From NCBI RefSeq assembly GCF_030818255.1, contig NZ_JAUTAG010000001.1:2790001-2854000 (forward strand): 64,000 bases of DNA, given 5' to 3'. Shown here in pieces: positions 40,188-49,163 of the stretch. The translations under genes were made by a program, and so were the position numbers. Under the pieces are notes generated by a model. The model had not been told where the DNA came from and searched no databases. It was given only the letters and a program-made list of their open reading frames with translations. The DNA comes from Microbacterium sp. SORGH_AS_0969. GTDB taxonomy: Bacteria > Actinomycetota > Actinomycetes > Actinomycetales > Microbacteriaceae. How positions within the stretch are numbered: position 1 is the stretch's first letter; the number at the start of each line of letters is the position of its first letter.

Positions 40188-40942
40188 ACCTCATCGGCGA
40201 GGCGTTCGCGTGGATCTTCTCGGGCGATCAGAGTCCCTACGACCCGCTCGGCACGGCGCTGGGCGTGCAGCTCGTGTACACGCTCATCGCGGTCGTCGTC
40301 GCGGGGGCGATCGCCATCCCGCTCGGCTGGTTCATCGGTCACACCGGCAAGGGACGCGAGACCGCGGTCGCGATCTCGGGGGCGGCGCGCGCGATCCCGT
40401 CGTTCGGCCTGCTGATCCTGCTGACGCTGCTCCTCGGGGTGCTGCACAAGCCCGAGGCGGCGGTCATCTCGTTCGTCATCCTCGCGATCCCTTCGCTCCT
40501 CGCCGGCGCCTACACGGGCCTCGAGGCGATCGACCGTCGCGTGATCGACGCGGGGCGCTCGATGGGCATGACCCAGATGCAGGTCTTCTGGCGCATCGAG
40601 GTCCCCCTCGGGCTGCCGCTGCTGGTCGGCGGCATCCGCGCCGCGACCCTTCAGGTGCTGGCCACGGTCACGATCGCGGCCTACATCGGCCTCGGCGGGC
40701 TCGGCCAGTACATCGTGGCCGCGATTCCACTCCGCCGCTTCGACATGCTCATCGGCGGCGCGATCCTCGTCGCCGCGCTCGCGCTCGTCACCGACGGGCT
40801 CTTCGCCCTTCTTCAGCACCTCGTGGTGCCCCGCGGCATCCGTGTCGCCGGTGCCGCCCAGCCCCGGCGACGCTCAGCCCGCCGTCGCCGTGCCGAAGCT
40901 CTCGCCGTGGGATCGCCCGCAGCGCCCCCGGCGACCCCCTGA
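40184..40942 (+). CDS. Osmoprotectant ABC importer permease, OpuCD/OsmY-like
   Basis: 252 aa from MNLIGEAFAWIFSGDQSPYD. Membrane core with DAGRSMGMTQMQVFWRIEVPLGLPLL as the EAA loop and AYIGLGGLGQYIVAAI. Probably forms a heterodimer with the preceding permease. The C-terminus is Arg/Ala-rich (last 30 residues) and cytosolic. The binding-protein gene follows 38 nt later. Confidence 0.9.
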   Translation: MNLIGEAFAWIFSGDQSPYDPLGTALGVQLVYTLIAVVVAGAIAIPLGWFIGHTGKGRETAVAISGAARAIPSFGLLILLTLLLGVLHKPEAAVISFVILAIPSLLAGAYTGLEAIDRRVIDAGRSMGMTQMQVFWRIEVPLGLPLLVGGIRAATLQVLATVTIAAYIGLGGLGQYIVAAIPLRRFDMLIGGAILVAALALVTDGLFALLQHLVVPRGIRVAGAAQPRRRSARRRRAEALAVGSPAAPPATP

Positions 40943-40980
40943 TCCATCCGATTCCCGAATCACCAGGAAAGAGAGCACCC

Positions 40981-41898
40981 ATGTTCACAGCACGAACCCG
41001 GAAGGGCCTCGGCCTCTTCGCCGGCCTCGCGGTCGCCTCCCTCGCCTTCGCCGGTTGCAGCGGCGGGTCGAGCGACCCCCTCAGCAACGGCGGCGGCGAC
41101 GCCTCGGCCTCGTCCGCCACGATCGTCGTCGGCTCGCAGGCGTACTACTCGAACGAGATCATCGCCGAGATCTACGCCCAGGCCCTGGAGGGCGCGGGCA
41201 AGACGGTGACCCGCCAGTTCCAGATCGGTCAGCGCGACGCCTACATCCCGTTGCTCGAGGACGGCACCGTCTCGGTCTTCCCCGAGTACACCGGCAACCT
41301 CCTGCAGTTCTTCGAGAAGGACACCACCGCCCGCACCTCGGAGGACGTCTACAAGGCGCTGCCCGCCGCCCTTCCCGAGGGCCTCGAGGTCCTCGACCAG
41401 TCGCCCGCGACCGACCAGGACTCGTACACCGTCACCAAGGCCTTCGCCGACGCGAACGGTCTCACTTCGATCGCCGACCTCGCCAAGGTGACCTCGGGTC
41501 TCACCCTCGGAGGCAACCTCGAGCTCGCCGAGCGCCCCTACGGGCCGACGGGTCTGCAGTCGACCTATGGCGTCAGCGTGCAGTTCTCGGCCACCGGCGA
41601 CACCACGGTCGACGACCTCGTCGCCGGCACGGTCCAGGTCGCGAACGTCTACACGGCCGACCCCCGTATCAAGACCGACAACCTCGTCACGCTGACCGAC
41701 CCCAAGGGGTTGTTCCTCGCGTCGAACGTCGTGCCGGTCGTGAATGCGAACATTGCGCCCGAGGTGTCCGACGTGCTGAACAAGGTCAGCGCGAAGCTCA
41801 CGACCGAGGGCCTCGTCGCACTCAACGTCGAGTCCAAGGTCGACCAGAAGTCGTCCGCCGACATCGCGAAGGAATGGCTCTCGGCCAACGGCCTCTGA
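40981..41898 (+). CDS. Osmoprotectant ABC importer substrate-binding lipoprotein, OpuCC/OsmX-like
   Basis: 305 aa. Lipobox FAGC (Cys about 22) after the signal peptide; then the OpuAC-type domain: TIVVGSQAYYSNEIIAEIYAQAL, VSVFPEYTGNLLQFF, SPATDQDSYTVTKAFA, VANVYTADPRI, LFLASNVVPVVN. The EYTG motif is characteristic of choline/glycine betaine binding proteins of this group. GGAAAGAG precedes the ATG. Last gene of the operon, followed by a strong hairpin. Confidence 0.92.
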   Translation: MFTARTRKGLGLFAGLAVASLAFAGCSGGSSDPLSNGGGDASASSATIVVGSQAYYSNEIIAEIYAQALEGAGKTVTRQFQIGQRDAYIPLLEDGTVSVFPEYTGNLLQFFEKDTTARTSEDVYKALPAALPEGLEVLDQSPATDQDSYTVTKAFADANGLTSIADLAKVTSGLTLGGNLELAERPYGPTGLQSTYGVSVQFSATGDTTVDDLVAGTVQVANVYTADPRIKTDNLVTLTDPKGLFLASNVVPVVNANIAPEVSDVLNKVSAKLTTEGLVALNVESKVDQKSSADIAKEWLSANGL

Positions 41899-41911
41899 GC
41901 CTCTCCGCTCC

Positions 41912-41955
41912 GACGGGGTCGTCCGGTTCGCCGGGCGACCCCGTCGTCGTTTCCG
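41912..41955 (+). terminator. Terminator of the opu operon
   Basis: Perfect 10-bp stem GACGGGGTCG/CGACCCCGTC (41912-41921, 41936-41945), then GTCGTTTCC. Confidence 0.65.
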
Positions 41956-41996
41956 GATGCCGGGAGCACCACGCGCGCCGGGGGCCGGGCACCGCG

Positions 41997-42002
41997 TAGC
42001 CT
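41997..42002 (+). promoter_or_regulatory. -10 box of the ABC-F gene
   Basis: TAGCCT, 9 nt before the ATG at 42012, giving at most a 2-3 nt leader. Confidence 0.4.
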
Positions 42003-42011
42003 GGGACGGAT

Positions 42012-43802
<1,791 letters not shown>

Positions 43803-43824
43803 CCCGCGGCGCCGAGGACGCGCG

Positions 43825-44337
43825 TCAGTGCACCATCGTCTCGAGCACGACGATGAACACCCCGAGCACGGCGGTCGACAGGGCTCCGACGAGACGGAAC
43901 ACGAGCCGGGATCCGCGGCGACGGTAGGCGTTGTAGCCGAGGATCGCGAGCACGATGATCGTTGCCAAGGCGGTCCAGTCCGAGGCGTCGTCGACCGAGG
44001 CGTTCGTCATCCCCGCCCACACGAGGCAGAGCGCGGCGGGCAGCGACGCGTAGAGCATTCCGGCGGCGTGCCGCATCGCCTCGCGCGTCGAGTGGCGCAG
44101 GCCGTGCGTACCGTGCTCGGTCAGGGTGTGAGCGAAGACGTGGGCGATGTAGAAGACCAGCAGGGGGAAGACGGATGCCCCGAGCAGTTCCCAGGGTGAG
44201 TCGGCGTGGTCGTCGGCGATCGTGATGAACGACGCGTAGACGATGAGGCCGTAGATGGCCGCGGGGGAGCGGAAGCGCACGTCGAGCCACGCTTTGAATC
44301 GGTCCCACATGGTGGCGGCCGCGGCGGTGTCGGTCAC
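43825..44337 (-). CDS. Small integral membrane protein
   Basis: 170 aa, GTG start overlapping the MarR stop by 4 nt. About five hydrophobic segments (residues 20-37, 50-72, 90-112, 120-138, 145-168) with conserved-looking His in FYIAHVFAHTLTEHG. No family named. Cotranscribed with the MarR gene, so probably its regulatory target: many MarR partners are small stress or efflux-associated membrane proteins, but no transport motif is visible. Confidence 0.75.
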   Translation of the reverse strand: MTDTAAAATMWDRFKAWLDVRFRSPAAIYGLIVYASFITIADDHADSPWELLGASVFPLLVFYIAHVFAHTLTEHGTHGLRHSTREAMRHAAGMLYASLPAALCLVWAGMTNASVDDASDWTALATIIVLAILGYNAYRRRGSRLVFRLVGALSTAVLGVFIVVLETMVH

Positions 44338-44837
44338 GCGTCGAATCCCATGCTCAGCTTGCGCAGCAGGGTGGCCAAACGGTCGCGGTCGCTGCGCGAC
44401 AGGCCGTCGAGAAGCAGCGCTTCGGCGTCGACCAGGCGGGTGATCGCGGCGTCGACACGCACACGGCCGTCGTCGGTCAGGGTCACGAGAATGCTCCGTC
44501 CATCGCCGGGGTCGGATTCGCGCCGCACGAACCGGCGGGCGACGAGCCGGTCGATGCGGTTGGTCATCGTGCCGCTCGAGACGAGCGTCTGCTGCAGGAG
44601 TTGCTTCGGGCTGAGCTGGTACGGCTCGCCCGCGCGCCGCAACGCCGAGAGGACATCCCACTCCCACGACTCGATGTCACTGCGGCGGAAGGCTTCCTTC
44701 CGGGCGATGTCGAGGTGACGCGAGAGGCGCGCGACGCGCGAGAGCACCTCGAGGGGAGAGAAGTCGAGGTCGGGGCGTTGGCGCATCCAGGCGTCGACGA
44801 TGCGGTCGACCTCGTCGCTGTCCCGGTTCGTGCTCAC
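44334..44837 (-). CDS. MarR-family transcriptional regulator
   Basis: 167 aa. Winged HTH with YQLSPKQLLQQTLVSSGTMTNRIDRLVARRFVRRESDPGDGRSILVTLTDDGR, the MarR recognition helix and DGR wing. Probable repressor of itself and the membrane-protein gene that overlaps it. GTG start, 6 nt after CATAAT, so leaderless. Ligand unknown. Confidence 0.92.
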   Translation of the reverse strand: MSTNRDSDEVDRIVDAWMRQRPDLDFSPLEVLSRVARLSRHLDIARKEAFRRSDIESWEWDVLSALRRAGEPYQLSPKQLLQQTLVSSGTMTNRIDRLVARRFVRRESDPGDGRSILVTLTDDGRVRVDAAITRLVDAEALLLDGLSRSDRDRLATLLRKLSMGFDA

Positions 44838-44843
44838 GGTCTC

Positions 44844-44849
44844 ATTATG
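44844..44849 (-). promoter_or_regulatory. -10 box of the MarR gene
   Basis: CATAAT on the minus strand, 6 nt from the GTG at 44837. Confidence 0.5.
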
Positions 44850-44919
44850 GCGAGAGCGTGCGGCGCGCCGACGCGCGGCTGACGGGTCTGGCAGACTTGA
44901 CCGGTGCCCGCGGGCACGG

Positions 44920-44991
44920 TCCGCCGTGGTGTAACGGCAGCACGACAGCCTTTGGAGCTGTTAGGTCTAGGTTCGAATCCTGGCGGCGGAG
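44920..44991 (+). tRNA. tRNA-Gln (anticodon TTG)
   Basis: 72 nt. Acceptor stem TCCGCCG (44920-44926) pairs with CGGCGGA (44984-44990), discriminator G. Anticodon loop CTTTGGA gives anticodon TTG. T loop GGTTCGAATCC is canonical. CCA is not encoded: the next bases are CATGACC, where ATG is the glmU start. Confidence 0.95.
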
Positions 44992-44992
44992 C

Positions 44993-46441
44993 ATGACCTC
45001 AACGACCGAGCTCGCCGTCGTCGTCCTCGCTGCGGGCCAAGGCACGCGTATGCGATCCCGCCTCCCCAAGGTGCTGCATCCCGTGGGCGGCCGCCCCCTG
45101 GTCGGGCATGTCCTCGACACGGCGGCATCCCTCGATCCCGCGCGCATCGTGGTGGTCGTCCGGCACGAACGCGAGCAGGTCGCCGCCACCGTCGCCGAGC
45201 TCGCCCCCGGGGTCGTCGTCGTCGATCAGGACGATGTCCCCGGCACCGGCCGCGCGGTCGAGGCGGCGCTCGGCGCCCTCGAGGGATTCGAGGGCGACGT
45301 GCTGGTGCTGAGCGCCGATGTGCCGTTGCTCGAGACGGGCACCCTCACCGAGCTGCTCGCCACCCATCGCTCCGGCGGCACCGCCGTGACCCTGCTCAGT
45401 GCGCGCGTCGACCAGCCCTTCGGGTACGGCCGCATCCTGCGCGACGAGACCGACGGCGTGCGCCGGATCGTCGAGCAGAAAGACGCCACGGCCGACGAAG
45501 CAGCGGTCACCGAGATCAACGTCGGGGTCTACGTCTTCCAGGCGTCACCGCTTCGGACCCAGCTCGCGCTCGTTGGGACCGACAACGCCCAGGGCGAGAA
45601 GTACCTCACCGACGTGGTCGGTCTGCTCCGGGACGCGCACCTCGGGGTCGCGGCATCCGTCACCTCCGACGCCGCTGCGGCGCTCGGGGTCAACGACCGT
45701 GTCCAGCTGTCGGAAGCGGGCCGCACGCTCAACGCGCGAACCGTCCGTCGCTGGCAGCTGGAGGGAGTCACGGTCGTCGACCCCGCGACCACCTGGATCG
45801 ACGTGACCGCGACACTGGCGCCCGACGTCACGATCCTGCCGAACACGCACGTGCGCGGGGCCACCGTCATCGCGTCGGGGGCGACGATCGGCCCCGACAC
45901 GACGCTCACCGACTGCGAGGTGGGCGAGGACGCGACGATCACCCGCACCGACGGCACGCTCGCCGTCATCGAGGCCGGAGCGACCGTCGGCCCCTTCGCC
46001 TACCTGCGTGCGAACGCCCGGGTCGGCGTGAAAGGCAAGGTCGGCACGTTCGTGGAGGTCAAGAACTCGTCGATCGGCGAGGGCAGCAAGGTTCCGCACC
46101 TGTCGTACATCGGTGACACCGACATCGGTCGCGGCGTCAACCTCGGCGCCGGCGCGATCACCGCGAACTACGACGACCTCACCAAGCACCGCACCGTGAT
46201 CGGCGACGAGGTGCACAGCGGCTCGCACAACGTCTTCGTCGCGCCGGTTACGATTGGAGACGGCGCCAAGACGGGTGCCGGTGCGGTCATCCGCAAGGAC
46301 GTCCCGCCCGGCGCGCTGGCCCTCAGCGTTGCACCTCAGCGCAACATCGAGGGGTGGGTCGAGAAGAACCGACCGGGCACCGCAGCGGCCGATGTGGCCG
46401 CACGGGCTCGGGCTGAACAGGAAGCGGCCGATGGCTCGTAA
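44993..46441 (+). CDS. glmU: Bifunctional GlmU: N-acetylglucosamine-1-phosphate uridyltransferase / glucosamine-1-phosphate acetyltransferase
   Basis: 482 aa from MTSTTELAVVVLAAGQGTRM. N-terminal pyrophosphorylase domain (GQGTRMRSRLPKVLHPVGG, DVPLLETGTL, FGYGRILRD, EINVGVYVF) and C-terminal left-handed beta-helix with hexapeptide repeats, GAGAITANYDDLTKHRT and the acetyltransferase His in GDEVHSGSHNVFVAPV. Makes UDP-GlcNAc for the cell wall. The ATG lies 1 nt after the tRNA-Gln gene, so there is no room for a leader or ribosome-binding site. Overlaps prs by 11 nt. Confidence 0.96.
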   Translation: MTSTTELAVVVLAAGQGTRMRSRLPKVLHPVGGRPLVGHVLDTAASLDPARIVVVVRHEREQVAATVAELAPGVVVVDQDDVPGTGRAVEAALGALEGFEGDVLVLSADVPLLETGTLTELLATHRSGGTAVTLLSARVDQPFGYGRILRDETDGVRRIVEQKDATADEAAVTEINVGVYVFQASPLRTQLALVGTDNAQGEKYLTDVVGLLRDAHLGVAASVTSDAAAALGVNDRVQLSEAGRTLNARTVRRWQLEGVTVVDPATTWIDVTATLAPDVTILPNTHVRGATVIASGATIGPDTTLTDCEVGEDATITRTDGTLAVIEAGATVGPFAYLRANARVGVKGKVGTFVEVKNSSIGEGSKVPHLSYIGDTDIGRGVNLGAGAITANYDDLTKHRTVIGDEVHSGSHNVFVAPVTIGDGAKTGAGAVIRKDVPPGALALSVAPQRNIEGWVEKNRPGTAAADVAARARAEQEAADGS

Positions 46442-47465
46442 GAAGAATCGTGTAGACCTCGACCGCGACAACGGCATCGCCCCCGGGCTCGTCGCCAAGA
46501 CCAAGAAACGACTCGTCGTCGCCTCGGGGCGCTCCCACCCCGAGCTGGCGAAGCAGGTCGCCGAGCACCTCGGCACCGAGCTCGCTCCCACCGAGCACCG
46601 CACCTTCGCCTCGGGTGAGATCTACACCCGCTTCGAGGTGTCGATCCGCGGCTGCGACGTCTTCGTCGTGCAGTCGTTCGGGCCGCCGGTCAACGAGTGG
46701 CTCATGGAGCTGCTCATCATGCTCGACGCGCTCAAGCGCGCCTCGGCCAAGCGCATCACCGTGGTCGCGCCGTACTTCCCGTACTCGCGTCAGGACAAGA
46801 AGGGCCGTGGTCGCGAGCCCATCAGCGCCCGGCTCGTCGCCGACCTGCTGAAGACCGCCGGAGCCGACCGCATCATGAGCGTCGACCTGCACGCGGCACA
46901 AATCCAGGGCTTCTTCGACGGTCCGGTCGACCACCTGTTCGCCAAGCCCGTCCTCCTCGAGCACTTCGAGCAGGGACTCTCCGGCGAGGACCGCGACACC
47001 CTCACGGTCGTCTCGCCCGACATGGGGCGCGTGCGCGTCGCCGACACGTGGTCCGACAGCCTGGGGGCGCCGCTGGCGATCATCCACAAGCGTCGTGACC
47101 CGAAGGTCGCCAACCAGGTCTCGGTCCACGAGATCGTCGGTGACGTGAAGGGCCGTACCTGCCTGCTGGTCGACGACATGATCGACACCGGCGGGACCAT
47201 CCAGAAGGCCGCGCAGGCGCTCAAGGCCAACGGCGCGCGCAAGGTCATCGTCGCCGCCACGCACGCGATCTTCAGCGATCCCGCGAGCGAACGCCTGCAG
47301 GATCCCGCGATCGACGAGGTGGTCGTCACCGACACCGTGCCGCTGCCCGCGGAGCGCCGCTTCCCCGGTCTCACGGTGCTGCCGATCGCGCCGCTGCTCG
47401 CGCGCGCGATCCACGAGGTCTTCGAGGACGGCTCGGTCACGAGCATGTTCGGCGGCGACGCGTAA
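46431..47465 (+). CDS. prs: Ribose-phosphate pyrophosphokinase
   Basis: 344 aa from MARKKNRVDLDRDNG. Class I PRPP synthetase: ASGRSHPELAKQVAEHLG, FASGEIYTRFEVSIRG, PYFPYSRQDKKGRGREPISARL (ATP flexible loop), MSVDLHAAQIQGFF, and the PRPP loop LLVDDMIDTGGTI. It has a short Lys/Arg-rich N-terminal extension before the usual start. Makes PRPP for nucleotides, His and Trp. Start overlaps the glmU end by 11 nt; glmU-prs is a conserved actinobacterial pair. Followed by a strong terminator. Confidence 0.96.
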   Translation: MARKKNRVDLDRDNGIAPGLVAKTKKRLVVASGRSHPELAKQVAEHLGTELAPTEHRTFASGEIYTRFEVSIRGCDVFVVQSFGPPVNEWLMELLIMLDALKRASAKRITVVAPYFPYSRQDKKGRGREPISARLVADLLKTAGADRIMSVDLHAAQIQGFFDGPVDHLFAKPVLLEHFEQGLSGEDRDTLTVVSPDMGRVRVADTWSDSLGAPLAIIHKRRDPKVANQVSVHEIVGDVKGRTCLLVDDMIDTGGTIQKAAQALKANGARKVIVAATHAIFSDPASERLQDPAIDEVVVTDTVPLPAERRFPGLTVLPIAPLLARAIHEVFEDGSVTSMFGGDA

Positions 47466-47479
47466 GCGTTCCTCCGTCG

Positions 47480-47517
47480 CTCAGCCGTCTCCTTACGGGA
47501 GGCGGCTGAGTTCGTTT
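47480..47517 (+). terminator. Terminator of glmU-prs
   Basis: 13-bp stem CTCAGCCGTCTCC (47480-47492) with GGAGGCGGCTGAG (47498-47510), one G-U pair, then TTCGTTT. Confidence 0.8.
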
Positions 47518-47528
47518 CCCTCGTGGCT

Positions 47529-47614
47529 GTACCGTCAGGCGGAGTCCGGGGCCGACACGCCGGTTCCGGATGCCGTGACCCGGCGTGTCGCCCGAGATCT
47601 CCGCGCGACGGTAC
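47529..47614. repeat. 86-bp imperfect inverted repeat
   Basis: Arms of about 36 nt: GTACCGTC (47529-47536) pairs with GACGGTAC (47607-47614), GCGGAG with CTCCGC, GGGC with GCCC, and CGACACGCCGG (47553-47563) with CCGGCGTGTCG (47580-47590), around a 15-nt loop. It lies after the prs terminator and 130 bp before the FMN-binding lipoprotein gene. Could be a structured 5' element, a second terminator or a MITE-like relic. Confidence 0.65.
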
Positions 47615-47744
47615 GGGGTTCCCCGCCCACTGCGCCGCAGGGTCTCTCATAGGTTGCACAAAGTATTGAACCGAGGTGCCGCCAAGGTCGTGTTCCTACG
47701 GTGAGCACGAACGCGCCGCGAGGCACGACAGAAGGAGGACCCTG

Positions 47745-48248
47745 ATGATCCGCACCACCGCCGTACCCCGTCCCGTCCGCATCGGCACCGCTCTCCTGGG
47801 CGTCGCCGGCATCGTCACCCTGGCCGGTTGCTCGGGCGGCTCGACCACCGACGCCGCTGCTCCCGCCGACACGGCTCCGGCGGCGACCGCGGCTCCCACC
47901 GCGAGCGCGACCACCGACAGCTCGACGACGGACACCTCGACGACCTCGAGCACCTACAAGGACGGCACCTACGAGGCGACGGGCCAGTACGCCACTCCCG
48001 AGAGCGTCGAGACCGTCGACGTCACCCTCACCCTCGCCGGAGACACCATCACCGACGTGACGGTCACGGGCGATCCGCAGGCCGCCGAATCGAAGCGCTA
48101 CCAGAGCGAGTTCATCGGCGGCATCAAGGACGAGGTCGTCGGCAAGAAGCTCGACGAGATCTCGGTGAGCAAGGTCGCCGGGTCGTCGCTCACCAGCGGC
48201 GGCTTCAACAAGGCGGTCGACACCATCAAGACCGAGGCCAAGGCCTGA
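47745..48248 (+). CDS. FMN-binding-domain lipoprotein (flavinylated electron carrier)
   Basis: 167 aa. Lipoprotein signal with lipobox LAGC (Cys29), then a long Ala/Ser/Thr-rich linker (30-68) and a C-terminal FMN_bind domain (about 70-167): YKDGTYEATGQYATPESVE, VTVTGDPQAAESKRYQSEF, SKVAGSSLTSGGFNKAVDTI. The last holds the Ser/Thr stretch (Thr150 region) where ApbE attaches FMN covalently in this family. Strong ribosome-binding site GAAGGAGG. First gene of a three-gene operon with apbE and an NqrB/FNR fusion, consistent with a membrane-anchored carrier that passes electrons outside the cell. Confidence 0.88.
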   Translation: MIRTTAVPRPVRIGTALLGVAGIVTLAGCSGGSTTDAAAPADTAPAATAAPTASATTDSSTTDTSTTSSTYKDGTYEATGQYATPESVETVDVTLTLAGDTITDVTVTGDPQAAESKRYQSEFIGGIKDEVVGKKLDEISVSKVAGSSLTSGGFNKAVDTIKTEAKA

Positions 48249-48253
48249 CCATC

Positions 48254-49132
48254 ATGACCATCCCGACCGCGACGGGTTCGACCTGGACCTTCGACGCGAT
48301 CGGCACGTCGTGGGCGATCGAGACGGCGGCGCCGCTGCCCCCGGTCGCCCGCGACGCGGTGTCGGCCGTCATCGACCGCTTCGACCGGGAGTGGTCGCGG
48401 TTCCGCGACGACTCGCTCGTCTCCGCCCTCGCGGGAGGACGCATGGCATCCGTCCCCGCCCCCGACGACGCGGATGCCATGCTCTCGCTGTACGACGAGC
48501 TCGACACCGCGACGGCCGGCGCCGTCAATCCGCTCATCGGCGACGCGCTCGCGCGCCTGGGCTACGACGCGCGGCTGACGCTCGCCCCGTCGGGCGATCC
48601 GGAGCCGGCGCCGGTGTGGCGCGACACCCTCTCGTGGAGCGACGGGCGGCTCGCCGTCGCGCGTCCCGCCACGATCGACGTGGGCGCGCTCGGCAAGGGT
48701 CGTCTCGTCGACCTCGTGGTCAACGTGGTGCGCGCGCACGTCGACGGCGACATCGTCGTCGACGCATCCGGCGACCTCGCCGTTCGCGGCGAGCCGATCC
48801 GCGTCGCGCTCGAGCACCCGTACGACCCGACCCTCGCGATCGGTGTGATCACCGTCGCCGAGGGGGCGCTGTGCGCGTCGGCGATCAATCGGCGGGCGTG
48901 GGGCGACAACCTGCACCACGTCCTCGACGCCCGCACGGGCGCGCCGGTCCGGGCCTACGCGGCGACCTGGGCAGCGGCCGACACCGCGATGCGGGCCGAC
49001 GCCCTCGCGACCGCGTTGTTCTTCGACGGGGGACCGGAACTCGCGGCATCCTGGAACGCGCACTGGGTGCGTATGCACACCGACGGTCGCGTGGAATGGT
49101 CGCCGGGTTTCACCGGCGAGATCTTCTCGTGA
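48254..49132 (+). CDS. apbE: FAD:protein FMN transferase
   Basis: 292 aa from MTIPTATGSTWTFDAIGT. ApbE motifs: DREWSRFRDDSLVSAL, IDVGALGKGRLVDLV, VDASGDLAVRG (Ser in place of the common Gly-Gly pair), HHVLDARTGAPV, and ADTAMRADALATALFF near the C-terminus with the metal-binding Asp. Attaches FMN to Thr/Ser of FMN_bind proteins. Starts 5 nt after the lipoprotein gene. There is no visible signal peptide or lipobox, unusual for an ApbE whose apparent substrate is extracytoplasmic. Confidence 0.92.
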   Translation: MTIPTATGSTWTFDAIGTSWAIETAAPLPPVARDAVSAVIDRFDREWSRFRDDSLVSALAGGRMASVPAPDDADAMLSLYDELDTATAGAVNPLIGDALARLGYDARLTLAPSGDPEPAPVWRDTLSWSDGRLAVARPATIDVGALGKGRLVDLVVNVVRAHVDGDIVVDASGDLAVRGEPIRVALEHPYDPTLAIGVITVAEGALCASAINRRAWGDNLHHVLDARTGAPVRAYAATWAAADTAMRADALATALFFDGGPELAASWNAHWVRMHTDGRVEWSPGFTGEIFS

Positions 49133-49163
49133 CCTCAACGCCACAGCTTTCGAAGGGAATCCC

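Noticed and set aside
47664..47680. Third copy of the TTGAAC operator before the FMN-binding lipoprotein gene
   Set aside because: Only the TATTGAAC half is present; there is no GTTCA/GTCCA half at the right spacing and no IclR gene nearby.
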